Assembly: GCF_030064165.1 (NCBI RefSeq)
Contig: NZ_CP125947.1
Location: 3,658,001-3,722,000, forward strand
Reading direction: 5' to 3'
DNA: 64,000 nt
From: Comamonas resistens
GTDB taxonomy: Bacteria > Pseudomonadota > Gammaproteobacteria > Burkholderiales > Burkholderiaceae_C
Part shown: one piece after another, positions 16,943-26,070 of the stretch
Layout: each line of letters opens with the position of its first letter
Numbering within the stretch: position 1 is the first letter of the stretch
Notes under the pieces: generated by a model
Told to the model about the DNA's origin: nothing
Database searches by the model: none
The model's input: only the letters and a program-made list of their open reading frames with translations
Program-made: the position numbers and the translations under genes

Positions 16943-16967
16943 AAAGAGGGGCTATCAGCCCCTCTTT
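16943..16967 (-). terminator. Rho-independent terminator downstream of etfA
   Basis: AAAGAGGGGCT-atc-AGCCCCTCTTT: an 11-bp perfect stem with a 3-base loop, 15 bp beyond the etfA stop. It ends the etfBA transcript before the solute-binding-protein gene. Confidence 0.88.
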
Positions 16968-16981
16968 TGATGTGCACCAAA

Positions 16982-17914
16982 TTACAGCGCCTTGACCAGC
17001 TCCGGCACAGCCGTGAACAGATCCGCCTCCAGACCGTAGTCAGCCACCGAGAAGATCGGCGCCTCCGGGTCCTTGTTGATCGCCACGATCACCTTGGAGT
17101 CCTTCATGCCCGCCAGGTGCTGGATCGCGCCCGAGATGCCGGCTGCGATGTACAGCTGAGGCGCAACGATCTTGCCGGTCTGGCCGACCTGCAGGTCATT
17201 GGGCGCGTAGCCCGCGTCGACAGCAGCGCGGCTGGCACCGATGGCGGCACCCAGCTTGTCGGCCAGGGGCGTCATGACTTCCTGGAACTTCTCGGCCGAG
17301 CCCAGGGCGCGGCCGCCGGAGACGATGATCTTGGCAGCGGTCAGCTCGGGACGGTCGCTCTTGGTGACTTCACGGCCCACAAAGGCGCTCTTGCCGGAAT
17401 CGGCCGCTGCAGCCACTGTTTCGACGGCCGCCGAACCACCGCTGGCCGCTGCAGCATCAAAGCCAGTGGTACGCACGGTGATGACCTTGACGGCATCGGC
17501 GGACTGCACGGTGGCAATGGCGTTGCCGGCGTAGATGGGGCGCTCGAAGGTGTCAGCGGAGTCCACCTTGGTGATGTCGCTGATCTGGGCCACGTCCAGC
17601 TTGGCGGCCACGCGAGGTGCGACGTTCTTGCCCGAAGCGGTCGAGGGGAACAGGATGTGGCTGTAGTTGCCAGCGATGGCCAGAACTTGAGCCGCCACGT
17701 TTTCGGCCAGGCCATCCTTCAGCGATGCGCCATCGGCGTGGATGACCTTGGCAACACCGGCGATCTGGGCGGCGGCTGCGGCCGCAGCGCCAGCACCTTC
17801 GCCAGCCACCAGCACATGCACATCACCGCCGCAGGCCTTGGCAGCCGTCACGGTGTTCAAGGTCGCGGTCTTGATCGAAGCGTTGTCGTGTTCTGCAATA
17901 ACGAGAGAAGTCAT
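16982..17914 (-). CDS. etfA: Electron transfer flavoprotein alpha subunit
   Basis: A 310-residue ETF alpha chain. The C-terminal FAD-binding half is clear: [44 protein letters not shown] in part, and the [17 protein letters not shown] signature. With EtfB it forms the soluble heterodimer that accepts electrons from acyl-CoA dehydrogenases and passes them to ETF-ubiquinone oxidoreductase. The gene follows etfB by 14 bp, so they form one operon ended by the strong terminator downstream. Length matches the family. Confidence 0.96.
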   Translation of the reverse strand: MTSLVIAEHDNASIKTATLNTVTAAKACGGDVHVLVAGEGAGAAAAAAAQIAGVAKVIHADGASLKDGLAENVAAQVLAIAGNYSHILFPSTASGKNVAPRVAAKLDVAQISDITKVDSADTFERPIYAGNAIATVQSADAVKVITVRTTGFDAAAASGGSAAVETVAAAADSGKSAFVGREVTKSDRPELTAAKIIVSGGRALGSAEKFQEVMTPLADKLGAAIGASRAAVDAGYAPNDLQVGQTGKIVAPQLYIAAGISGAIQHLAGMKDSKVIVAINKDPEAPIFSVADYGLEADLFTAVPELVKAL

Positions 17915-17928
17915 TTGTCGTTCTTCCT

Positions 17929-18678
17929 TTAAATCACTTTGGCTTCGTTCTTGAGCTTGTCGACCAGGGCCGCCACATCGGCCACCTTGACGCCAGCGCC
18001 GCGCTTGGCGGGCTCGGCGACCTTCAGGGTCTTGAGGCGCGGCGTCACGTCCACGCCCAGATCTTCGGGCTTGAAGGTATCGAGCTGCTTTTTCTTGGCC
18101 TTCATGATGTTGGGCAAGGTGACGTAGCGGGGCTCGTTCAGGCGCAGGTCGGTGGTGATGACGGCGGGCGTGGACAGGGCCACGGTTTCCAGGCCGCCGT
18201 CCACTTCACGGGTGACATTCACCTTGTCGCCGGCGACTTCGACCTTGGAGGCGAAGGTGGCCTGGGGCAGGTCGGCCAGGGCCGCCAGCATCTGGCCGGT
18301 CTGGTTGGCATCGTCGTCGATGGCCTGCTTGCCGCAGATGACCAGACCCGGTTGCTCCTTGTCCACCAAGGCCTTGAGCAGCTTGGCCACGGCCAGGGGC
18401 TGCAGCTCGACATCGGTCTCGACCAGGATGCCGCGATCGGCACCGATGGCCATGGCCGTGCGCAGGGTTTCCTGGCACTGGGCCACGCCGCAGGAGACGG
18501 CGATGACTTCGGTGACCACGCCTTTTTCCTTCAGGCGCACGGCTTCCTCGACGGCGATTTCGTCAAAGGGGTTCATGCTCATCTTGACGTTGGCGATGTC
18601 CACACCCGTGCCGTCCGATTTGACGCGGACCTTGACGTTGTAGTCCACCACGCGCTTGACAGGGACCAATACCTTCAT
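17929..18678 (-). CDS. etfB: Electron transfer flavoprotein beta subunit
   Basis: A 249-residue ETF beta chain that begins [20 protein letters not shown] and contains [19 protein letters not shown] and the AMP-site region around [19 protein letters not shown]. It binds AMP and pairs with EtfA; together they act as the electron shuttle for acyl-CoA dehydrogenases. It is the first gene of the etfBA operon, with AAGGAGCCG just before the ATG. The 315-bp upstream region carries two palindromes listed separately. Confidence 0.96.
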   Translation of the reverse strand: MKVLVPVKRVVDYNVKVRVKSDGTGVDIANVKMSMNPFDEIAVEEAVRLKEKGVVTEVIAVSCGVAQCQETLRTAMAIGADRGILVETDVELQPLAVAKLLKALVDKEQPGLVICGKQAIDDDANQTGQMLAALADLPQATFASKVEVAGDKVNVTREVDGGLETVALSTPAVITTDLRLNEPRYVTLPNIMKAKKKQLDTFKPEDLGVDVTPRLKTLKVAEPAKRGAGVKVADVAALVDKLKNEAKVI

Positions 18679-18823
18679 TGCTGCGGCTCCTTAATGATTA
18701 ATGCATTGACGTTTACGTAAACTGGATTCATTTTATGCGGCGCTGCAACACTCTCCGAACAATTTTCCAGACAATCTTTCTGGAGATCTTCAGCTCGGGC
18801 CATCTCAGGCACCGGACACAAAA

Positions 18824-18837
18824 AGAACGACCGTTCT
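18824..18837. promoter_or_regulatory. TetR-type palindrome upstream of etfBA
   Basis: AGAACG-AC-CGTTCT is a perfect inverted repeat with 6-bp arms. GAACG/CGTTC operators are typical of TetR-family regulators of fatty-acid metabolism in betaproteobacteria. It sits about 145 bp before the etfB start. The regulator is not encoded in the window. Confidence 0.5.
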
Positions 18838-18882
18838 ATTTTATGCACGACTTCCAGGAAATCGGCTATCTCTCAGGAGTCA

Positions 18883-18902
18883 GCCTAGGGTAATACCTAG
18901 GC
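18883..18902. promoter_or_regulatory. GCCTAGG-N6-CCTAGGC inverted repeat upstream of etfBA
   Basis: Perfect 7-bp arms flank GTAATA. Symmetric CTAGGG-TAATAC-type sites are compatible with a LuxR/NarL-type activator, but no regulator gene lies nearby. The symmetry is seen directly; its role is inference. Confidence 0.4.
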
Positions 18903-18993
18903 CTGCGATTGATGCGAGCGCCATGCCAGCATCCAATCCGGCGACACGCTAACACCTCTGACGATGGCTTACGTCGTTCAAATGGACGGGCAC

Positions 18994-19776
18994 TCACCGC
19001 TGCCACTGCGGTGCGCGCTTTTGCGCAAATGCCTGAGCGCCTTCCTGCGCATCGATATCGAGCATATTCGTAGCCATGGTCTGACCTGCCAGCTGGTAAG
19101 CGGACTCCAGGCCCATTTCCCGCTGCCTGTAGACCAGTTCCTTGCCCATGCGGATCGCCATGCGAGGCTTGCTCACAATGGAATCGACCAAGGCATCCAC
19201 GGCCTCGTCCAGTTGCTGGGCAGGTACCACTCGGTTGAGCAAGCCATAGTGCAGCGCCGTTGGTGCATCGATGAATTCACCGGTCAACAGCATCTCCATG
19301 GATTGCTTGATGGGCATGTTGCGCACCAAAGGAACACTTGGCGTGGAGCAGAACAGCCCATACTGGATGCCGCTGGTGGCAAAGCGGGCCTGGTCACTGG
19401 CCACGGCCAGATCGCACTGCGCCACCAGTTGGCAGCCAGCCGCCGTCGCAATCCCGTGAACTCTCGCAATGACAGGCACCGGCAGCTTCTGGATCGACAG
19501 CATCATGCGACTGCAACTAGCGAACAGTTGCTGGTAATAGGCCAGCTCGACATGGGTCGCCATGTCCTTGAGGTTATGCCCCGCGCAAAAAGCCTTGCCC
19601 TGAGCAGCCAACACCACCACCCGGGCCCGGGAGTCTTTGGCGACCGTATCCAGCGCCTGCTGCAGCTCCATCAACATGGCTTCGCCGAGCGCATTGAAGC
19701 GCTGCGGATCATTCAAGGTCAGGCGCACCACGCCGCGCTCGTCCTGCTGAAACTGGATCAAGGAATCTGTCACCAC
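18994..19776 (-). CDS. Enoyl-CoA hydratase/isomerase-family protein
   Basis: A 260-residue crotonase. The oxyanion-hole segments are visible: GKAFCAGHNLKDM near residue 60 and HGIATAAGCQLVAQCDLAVAS near 108. Length is normal. Such enzymes hydrate 2-enoyl-CoA, the product of acyl-CoA dehydrogenases such as the one encoded downstream. The second catalytic Glu position of classical hydratases is not clear (GLFCSTPSVPLVR in that region), so isomerase or another crotonase activity is possible. It reads leftward, 38 bp from the deacetylase-like gene, with which it may form a short operon. Confidence 0.87.
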   Translation of the reverse strand: MVTDSLIQFQQDERGVVRLTLNDPQRFNALGEAMLMELQQALDTVAKDSRARVVVLAAQGKAFCAGHNLKDMATHVELAYYQQLFASCSRMMLSIQKLPVPVIARVHGIATAAGCQLVAQCDLAVASDQARFATSGIQYGLFCSTPSVPLVRNMPIKQSMEMLLTGEFIDAPTALHYGLLNRVVPAQQLDEAVDALVDSIVSKPRMAIRMGKELVYRQREMGLESAYQLAGQTMATNMLDIDAQEGAQAFAQKRAPQWQR

Positions 19777-19814
19777 TGCCTCCTTGCGAATGGACTGGAA
19801 ATAGGACTCAAGCG

Positions 19815-20774
19815 TCAGATATCGGCCAGCACACGCAGATGCGCTTCCACGCTACGTGCCAACGCCTCCATTACATAACCGCCCTCCAGGCAGGAGACGA
19901 TGCGCCCGTTGGAAAAGCGCCGGGCAATATCCTTGATGCGCGTGGTAATCCAGGCAAAGTCGTTTTCCGTCATGCCCAACTGCCCCATGTCGTCGTCACG
20001 GTGGGCATCGAAGCCAGCACTGATGAAGATCAGTTCGGGCTTGAACTCCTCCAGCCGCGGGATCCACATCATCTCAACGATCTCGCGAATGTCCATGCCC
20101 TTGGTATAGGCCGGAATCGGCACATTCAGCATATTGGGCGCAGGATCCTTGTCACCGCTGAACGGATAGAACGGGTGCTGGAAGATGCCGCACATCAGCA
20201 CGCGCTCATCACCGGCCAGTATGTCTTCCGTGCCATTGCCGTGATGCACGTCAAAGTCGATCACCGCCACACGCTTGAGATGGTGGCGCTCCAGCGCATA
20301 CTTGACGCCGACCGCCACGTTGTTGAAAAAGCAAAAGCCCATGGCCTGGTTATGCGTGGCATGGTGGCCTGGCGGACGCACGGCGCAAAACGCGTTTTCC
20401 AGCTCACCCGCCAGCACCGCATCGGTGGCAGCCAACGTGGCACCCGCAGCGCGCAGTGCGGCCTTGAAGGTGTAGCGATTGATGGAGGTATCGGTATCGA
20501 GCTGACGATGCTCGGGTCCGCCCGCCGCCAGTTCCTGCTCCAGCCGGCCCGTCAGCCCCTGCAGCGCAGCGATATGCATGGGGTCATGCGCCAGCTCGAT
20601 TTCGGCCAATGAGGCCACGGGCACCTCGCAGCGCTCCAGTGCATCGCCCACACCGGTGATCAGCAACCGGTCCTCTATCGCGTCAAGCCGCGCCGGGCAC
20701 TCCGGGTGTCCCGGGCCCATCTCATGCAACCAGCAATCCCGGTGGGTGAAATAACCTGTCTTGCCCACAGCCAT
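19815..20774 (-). CDS. HDAC-fold deacetylase (acetoin utilisation/acetylpolyamine amidohydrolase family)
   Basis: A 319-residue zinc hydrolase of the arginase/deacetylase fold. The catalytic His pair is in RPPGHHATHN (His137-His138), and zinc ligands are Asp175 and His177 in DFDVHHGNGT and Asp256 in SAGFDAHRDD. Bacterial members deacetylate polyamines or proteins, and the substrate here is unknown. The gene starts only 36 bp from the divergent MoxR gene, so the two share a compact promoter region. All active-site residues are present. Confidence 0.92.
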   Translation of the reverse strand: MAVGKTGYFTHRDCWLHEMGPGHPECPARLDAIEDRLLITGVGDALERCEVPVASLAEIELAHDPMHIAALQGLTGRLEQELAAGGPEHRQLDTDTSINRYTFKAALRAAGATLAATDAVLAGELENAFCAVRPPGHHATHNQAMGFCFFNNVAVGVKYALERHHLKRVAVIDFDVHHGNGTEDILAGDERVLMCGIFQHPFYPFSGDKDPAPNMLNVPIPAYTKGMDIREIVEMMWIPRLEEFKPELIFISAGFDAHRDDDMGQLGMTENDFAWITTRIKDIARRFSNGRIVSCLEGGYVMEALARSVEAHLRVLADI

Positions 20775-20810
20775 GTCTCCGCTATCGCTTATTTAGGATA
20801 TGTTTCTGCC

Positions 20811-21731
20811 ATGCATGCACAGAACACAATTAATGCGCTTTTGAGTCAGCTTAACACGGTGATGGAGGGGAAACCGGATCAGGTCAGGGATGGGGTGGCC
20901 TGTCTGCTAGCGGGCGGTCACCTGCTCATTGAAGACGTCCCGGGCGTGGGCAAGACCACGCTGGCACATGCTCTGGCGCACAGTTTTGGCTTGCAGTTTT
21001 CCCGCGTTCAGTTCACCGCCGACCTCATGCCCAGCGACCTCACGGGCGTGTCCATCTATGACCGCGGCCAGGAGGCTTTTGTGTTTCATCCTGGCCCGGT
21101 ATTTGCCCAGGTGCTGCTGGCCGACGAAATCAACCGCGCCAGCCCCAAAACACAGAGCGCGCTGCTGGAAGCCATGGAAGAGCGCCAGGTCACGACCGAA
21201 GGCAAGACACACAGCCTGCCCTCGCCTTTCTTTGTGATTGCCACCCAGAACCCGCTGGAGCAACTGGGCACCTTCCCGCTGCCCGAGAGTCAGCTTGACC
21301 GTTTTCTCATGCGCATCAGTCTGGGCTACCCGTCACGCGATGCCGAGCGCAAGCTGCTCGTCGGCAATGGCCGCCGCGCCGCGGCCGATGCCCTGCTGCC
21401 CGTCATCTCCCAGCAGGAGCTGCAGCAGTTGCAGAGTGCCGCGCTGGCCGTGCATGTCAGTGACGCCCTGCTCAACTATGTGCAGGACCTGATTACCGCC
21501 ACGCGCAACGGACAATGGTTTGCCCAGGGGCTGTCGCCGCGTGCGGGCATTGCGCTGCTGCGCGCTGCCAAGACCGTTGCCCTGATGGAAGGCCGCGACT
21601 ATGTGGCCCCCGATGATGTGCAAACCATCCTGCCGCAGGTGATTGCCCATCGCCTTGTGCCCGTGGGCCATGCGGGCCGCGGCGCGGTGGAGCAGGTGCG
21701 GGCCATGATGCAGGCCGTGCCTCTGTCCTGA
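20811..21731 (+). CDS. MoxR-family AAA+ ATPase
   Basis: A 306-residue MoxR chaperone-like ATPase. Walker A is EDVPGVGKTTLA, Walker B LLADEINRASPKTQSALLEAMEE, and the sensor-1 region FVIATQNPLEQLGTFPLPESQLDRF. The family typically works with DUF58/VWA proteins to assemble or activate a partner complex, often in envelope stress. The ATG at 20811 fits the family length; an in-frame extension upstream overlaps the divergent gene. Its stop overlaps the next start (TGATG), the first link of a five-gene plus-strand operon. Confidence 0.94.
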   Translation: MHAQNTINALLSQLNTVMEGKPDQVRDGVACLLAGGHLLIEDVPGVGKTTLAHALAHSFGLQFSRVQFTADLMPSDLTGVSIYDRGQEAFVFHPGPVFAQVLLADEINRASPKTQSALLEAMEERQVTTEGKTHSLPSPFFVIATQNPLEQLGTFPLPESQLDRFLMRISLGYPSRDAERKLLVGNGRRAAADALLPVISQQELQQLQSAALAVHVSDALLNYVQDLITATRNGQWFAQGLSPRAGIALLRAAKTVALMEGRDYVAPDDVQTILPQVIAHRLVPVGHAGRGAVEQVRAMMQAVPLS

Positions 21732-22804
21732 TGCTGCTGATGAACATCAGCCATGAATTTCGTAGCATGAAGCGCTTTATCAGCAAGGGCCACAAGCCAG
21801 AATCCCTCAAATTACCCCAAGCACGCAACGCTTTTCACGCCTGGATGCTGGCACGCCTGCCGCGCAACGACCAGCTCACCTTGACCCAGGGCAATGTCTA
21901 TATCCTGCCTTCTCGTGCAGGCTGGGCCATGCTGGCCACGCTGATCGTGCTGCTGATTGCGGCCATCAACTACCAGCTCAACCTCGGCTATCTGCTGACC
22001 TTTTTGCTGGCTGGCAGCGCTGCAGCCAGCATGGTCGTGGGTCACGGCAATCTGCGTGGCTTGCAGCTCAGCCTCACTCACAGCGGCACGCAGGGCGGCT
22101 GCTTTGCTCATGCTCCCTGCCCCGTGCAGCTGAAGCTGCACAACGCCCGCCCATCAAGGCGCTGGGGCATAGGCCTGGCACTGAGAGATGCCGTACGGAC
22201 CAGGTCCGAAGGCCATTCCTGGACCTGGGTGGATGTGCCCGAGCAAGGGGATGCAGCCGTGCAACTGAGCTTTGTGCCAACCCAACGCGGCCAGCAGGAA
22301 TTGCCCGCCATCACGGTTCTGACGCGCTACCCGCTGGGAGCCTTTCGTGTCTGGGCGCTGTGGCGGCCTGCCAGCAAGGTCTGGGTCTATCCAGCCCCTG
22401 AAACCCATGCGCCGCCCTTGCCCGCCGCCAGCCCCGAAGCCGGCGGCCGCAGCAGCGCCCAGGTGCGTAGCGGTGAAGATTTCGATGGCGTGCGCGCCTA
22501 CCAGAATGGCGACCCGCTCAAGCTGGTGGTCTGGAAAAAGGCGGCCCAGTCGTTTGCCGCAGGCAGCCACCAACTGGTCAGCCGCGACCGGCCATTCGCC
22601 CACCATCACCGCCTCTGGCTCGATGTGCGCCATACGGGCCTCGCCGACCATGAGGCCCGGCTTTCGCGCCTTACGGCCTGGGTGCTGATGGCCCAGCAGC
22701 AGGGCCGTACCTGGGGCCTGCGCCTGCCCGGAGGCCAGGAGATCGCCCCCGGCAGCGGCGCGCAGCATGCCACGCGCTGCCTGGAGGCATTGGCCGCATC
22801 ATGA
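21731..22804 (+). CDS. DUF58 membrane-associated protein of the MoxR-TgpA module
   Basis: A 357-residue protein with two adjacent N-terminal hydrophobic segments (AMLATLIVLLIAAINYQL and LGYLLTFLLAGSAAASMVVG). The DUF58 signature is SGEDFDGVRAYQNGDPLKLVVWKKAAQ around residues 248-275. DUF58 proteins follow MoxR ATPases and are likely their substrates or adaptors at the inner membrane. It is coupled to moxR by TGATG and to the transglutaminase gene by ATGA. The exact start is uncertain, with ATGs at 21731, 21740 and 21767 possible. Confidence 0.9.
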   Translation: MLLMNISHEFRSMKRFISKGHKPESLKLPQARNAFHAWMLARLPRNDQLTLTQGNVYILPSRAGWAMLATLIVLLIAAINYQLNLGYLLTFLLAGSAAASMVVGHGNLRGLQLSLTHSGTQGGCFAHAPCPVQLKLHNARPSRRWGIGLALRDAVRTRSEGHSWTWVDVPEQGDAAVQLSFVPTQRGQQELPAITVLTRYPLGAFRVWALWRPASKVWVYPAPETHAPPLPAASPEAGGRSSAQVRSGEDFDGVRAYQNGDPLKLVVWKKAAQSFAAGSHQLVSRDRPFAHHHRLWLDVRHTGLADHEARLSRLTAWVLMAQQQGRTWGLRLPGGQEIAPGSGAQHATRCLEALAAS

Positions 22805-24900
22805 GCAGTACCGCACCGATTTCTTCCGGAACGAGCTGGCAGCAGAAGCTGGGCTCGCTGCCGCGCGATGCGCGGGACACCTTGTTTCTGCTCGCCGTCA
22901 TTGCCTGGATCATGCTGCCCCAGGCGCAGCACATGCCCTGGTGGAGCAGTGCCTTTGCGGCAGCCCTGCTGCTGTGGCGCGCAAGACTGGCTCTGACGGG
23001 CACGGCCTTGCCCGGCCGCTGGGTGCTGGCCGGGGCACTGGTCATTGCCATTGCCGCCACCTGGGCCGCGCACAAAACCATCGTGGGCCGCGACGCCGGT
23101 GTGACGCTGGTCGTCATGCTGCTGGCGCTCAAGACCTTGGAGCTGCGTGCACGACGCGACGCCATGGTGGTGTTCTTCCTCGGCTTTTTCGTGCTGCTGA
23201 GCAACTTTTTCTATTCCCAGTCCCTGCCCACGGCTGCCGCCATGGTGCTGGGATTGATGGGACTGCTCACGGCCCTGGTCAATGCCCATATGACCGCTGG
23301 CAAGCCACCTCTGATGCAGGCGCTGCGCACCGCAGCCAAGCTGGCACTCTGGGGGGCACCGGTCATGGTCGCGCTGTTTCTGTTCTTCCCGCGCATGGCG
23401 CCGCTGTGGGGTGTTCCCGCCGATGACCTGGCCGGCCGCAGCGGCTTGTCGGAAAACATGCGCGTGGGTGAAGTGGCCTCGCTGGCCATGGATGACAGCG
23501 TGGCACTGCGTATTCGCTTCGATACGCCCGGTGAGAAAGAGCCACCGGCCTCCACGCTGTACTTTCGCGGCCCTGTGCTCAGCCAGTTCGATGGCCGCAA
23601 CTGGCAAGCCGATCCGGTCAGCGACGCCATGGCCCTGCCGCAGTTGCGCGTGAGCGGCGAGCCCATACGCTACCAGATGCTGATCGAACCCAGCAAGCGC
23701 CGCTGGCTGACTTTGTTGGATGCCGTCAAGGCCGAGCCGCAGATTCCGCCAGGCGCCTCGGTAGGTCGCTTGCGCATGACAGCCAGCCTGCAGTGGCTGA
23801 GCTGGCGCCCGATCACCGATGTGCTGCGTGTCGATGCACAAAGCTATACCGAGTTCAGCCACGGCCCGCTGCAACCAGCACCTGAACTCAAGCGCTATCT
23901 GCAACTTCCGGTGGGCAGCAACCCGCGCACCTTGGCGCTGGGGGAGCAACTGCGCTCCCAGCTAGGCGCAGATGCAAGTGCAACAGCGCTGATTACCGCA
24001 GCCCTGCAGCGCCTGAAAACCGGCGGCTACACCTACACGCTGGAGCCCGGCGTCGTGAACACCATCCATACCGCCGACGACTTCTGGTTCGACAGCAAGC
24101 AAGGTTTTTGCGAACACATCGCTTCGGCCTTTGCCGTGCTCATGCGCGGCATGGGCGTGCCTGCGCGCATCGTCACCGGCTATCAGGGTGGCGACCGCAA
24201 CCGCGTGGACAACTACTGGACCGTGCGCAACAGCGACGCCCATGCCTGGACCGAGGTCTGGATTGCCGGCCAGGGCTGGACCCGCGTGGACCCCACCGCC
24301 GCCGTTTCGCCAGGGCGCGTCGGCCAGTTTCAGCGTCTGATTGCACCACGCGGAGCCATCGCCAGCGCCGTTGGAAATTTTGTCGATGTGAGCACGCTGG
24401 AAAAAATGCGGGCCATCTGGGAGGCCGTCAACAACCGCTGGAACCAGTGGGTCATCAACTACACGCAAAGCCGCCAGCTCAATCTGCTGCAGAGCCTGGG
24501 CTTTGAATCACCGAGCTGGACCGATTTGCTGCGCCTGCTGGCTGCCAGTTTGAGCACGCTGGCCCTGCTCTGGCTGATCTGGGCCCGCGCCACACGCCCA
24601 CAGCGCGACGGCTGGAGCCAGCTCATGCACAGCGCCAGGCTGCGCCTGCAACGCGCGGGGCTGGAAGGCGGCGCCAGCATTTCGGCCCGTAGCCTGGCCA
24701 GCTCGGCACAGTCCCGCTGGGGCGCCGATGCCAGCTCTGCCTCTTTTGCTGCAGCCTTATCCGACTGGCTGCTGGACATGGAGCGGCTGCGCTATGCCGC
24801 GCCCAACGACAATATGCCATCCGAGCTGAATGCATTGCGCCAACGCTGGCGTCAGTTGCAGCGCCAGCGCTGGCCCCAACCTCTACCCCATCAAGCATGA
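22801..24900 (+). CDS. tgpA: TgpA-type membrane transglutaminase (DUF3488-transglutaminase core-DUF4129)
   Basis: A 699-residue protein. Residues up to about 220 form several membrane helices (DUF3488). A periplasmic transglutaminase-like core carries Cys438 in QGFCEHIASAFAVLMRGMG, His near 480 in SDAHAWTEVW and Asp near 497 in TRVDPTA. A further helix near 585 and a C-terminal DUF4129-like region follow. The Pseudomonas relative TgpA is an essential periplasmic transglutaminase. It is joined to DUF58 and mltB by 4-bp ATGA overlaps, so the whole set is translationally coupled and probably acts on the cell envelope. Confidence 0.93.
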   Translation: MSSTAPISSGTSWQQKLGSLPRDARDTLFLLAVIAWIMLPQAQHMPWWSSAFAAALLLWRARLALTGTALPGRWVLAGALVIAIAATWAAHKTIVGRDAGVTLVVMLLALKTLELRARRDAMVVFFLGFFVLLSNFFYSQSLPTAAAMVLGLMGLLTALVNAHMTAGKPPLMQALRTAAKLALWGAPVMVALFLFFPRMAPLWGVPADDLAGRSGLSENMRVGEVASLAMDDSVALRIRFDTPGEKEPPASTLYFRGPVLSQFDGRNWQADPVSDAMALPQLRVSGEPIRYQMLIEPSKRRWLTLLDAVKAEPQIPPGASVGRLRMTASLQWLSWRPITDVLRVDAQSYTEFSHGPLQPAPELKRYLQLPVGSNPRTLALGEQLRSQLGADASATALITAALQRLKTGGYTYTLEPGVVNTIHTADDFWFDSKQGFCEHIASAFAVLMRGMGVPARIVTGYQGGDRNRVDNYWTVRNSDAHAWTEVWIAGQGWTRVDPTAAVSPGRVGQFQRLIAPRGAIASAVGNFVDVSTLEKMRAIWEAVNNRWNQWVINYTQSRQLNLLQSLGFESPSWTDLLRLLAASLSTLALLWLIWARATRPQRDGWSQLMHSARLRLQRAGLEGGASISARSLASSAQSRWGADASSASFAAALSDWLLDMERLRYAAPNDNMPSELNALRQRWRQLQRQRWPQPLPHQA

Positions 24901-26039
24901 GCATTCATTCCATGTTTCCCAAGCGCTTCACCGCCGCCGCCACAGCCGTCCTGAGTCTTTGCCTGCTGGCTGCCAGTGCCAGCGCAGCACCCCACAAAAA
25001 GACAAACCGCAAGAAAGCTGCTCCCGTAGCCGCAGCCAGTGCTGCCGCAGCGGTTGTGGCCTATGCCAGCCGCGACGACGCCATGCAACTGGCCAACGAT
25101 ATTGCCGTCCGCCGCGATCTGCCGGCCGACTGGGTGCGCGCGCAACTGAGCGAGGCACGCAATCTGCCCGTGGTCACACGCCTGATGACGCCGGCAGGCA
25201 AGACCTTCGTGAAGAACTGGACCGTGTATCGCAGCCGCTTTATCGACCCTGTGCGCATACGCGCCGGCGCCAGCTTCTGGCAGGCCAACCGCCAGGCGCT
25301 GGAACGTGCCGAGCAGCAGTTTGGCGTGCCGGCCGAAATCATCGTCGGCATCATCGGTGTGGAAACCATCTACGGCCGCAACATGGGCAATTTCCGCGTG
25401 ATGGATGCACTGGCCACGCTGACGCTGGACTTTCCCCAGTCCCACCCACGCGCCCAGGCTCGCACCGACTACTTCCGGGGCGAGCTGGAGCAGGTATTGG
25501 TCACGGCCAACCGCACGGGCAGCGATCCGTTTGCACTGCGCGGCAGCTATGCCGGAGCCATGGGCCTGGGCCAGTTCATGCCCACCAGCTGGGACAAGTA
25601 TGCGGTCGACTTTGACGGGGACGGCCGCATCGACCTGTTCAACAGCGCCAGCGATGCCATTGGTTCAGTAGCCAACTACTTCATCGGCCATGGCTGGAAG
25701 CCCGGCCTGCCCACCAACTTCGCCGTAGACATGCGCGCCCAGGGCGAGAACCTGGCAACCCTGCTGGCACCCGATATCAACCCCACATTCACTGCCGCGC
25801 AAATGGCCGAGCGCGGCGTGCGCGTGCTGGGTGCCGAGGGCTATGAACGCCCTCTGGCGCTGATAGAGCTGAAAAACGGCAGCTCCGGCCCCACCGAATA
25901 CATCGCGGGCACCGAGAACTTCTACGCCATCACACGCTACAACTGGTCGGCCTTCTATGCGCTGTCCGTCATCGAGCTGGGCCGCGAGGTGCATGAGGCC
26001 TACCTGGCCAGCCAGAGCACCGCAGCAAGCCGGAACTGA
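24897..26039 (+). CDS. mltB: Lytic murein transglycosylase B
   Basis: A 380-residue GH103 enzyme with a signal peptide (cleavage near SASA-APHK, residue 30) and no lipobox, so it is probably periplasmic and soluble. The catalytic acid is Glu156 in GVETIYGRNMG. AQFG-type substrate motifs and RGSYAGAMGLGQFMPTSW are clear, and the DFDGDGRIDLF segment can bind calcium. It cleaves peptidoglycan with formation of 1,6-anhydromuramic ends. Its ATG overlaps the tgpA stop, placing a peptidoglycan lyase inside the MoxR/transglutaminase operon. Confidence 0.94.
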   Translation: MSIHSMFPKRFTAAATAVLSLCLLAASASAAPHKKTNRKKAAPVAAASAAAAVVAYASRDDAMQLANDIAVRRDLPADWVRAQLSEARNLPVVTRLMTPAGKTFVKNWTVYRSRFIDPVRIRAGASFWQANRQALERAEQQFGVPAEIIVGIIGVETIYGRNMGNFRVMDALATLTLDFPQSHPRAQARTDYFRGELEQVLVTANRTGSDPFALRGSYAGAMGLGQFMPTSWDKYAVDFDGDGRIDLFNSASDAIGSVANYFIGHGWKPGLPTNFAVDMRAQGENLATLLAPDINPTFTAAQMAERGVRVLGAEGYERPLALIELKNGSSGPTEYIAGTENFYAITRYNWSAFYALSVIELGREVHEAYLASQSTAASRN

Positions 26040-26070
26040 AGAAAGTCCGACTACAGCCCTGCTCCCCATC

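Larger units (their letters stand above)
18679..18993. other. Regulatory region upstream of etfBA
   Basis: 315 bp without a gene between the enoyl-CoA hydratase stop and etfB. It is locally AT-richer than its surroundings and holds two perfect inverted repeats (18824-18837 and 18883-18902), annotated separately. The region is likely the etfBA promoter. I could not place an unambiguous -35/-10 pair. Confidence 0.55.

Noticed and set aside
22606..23949. Minus-strand frame of about 450 codons
   Set aside because: Antisense to DUF58 and tgpA; low-complexity His/Gln-rich shadow.
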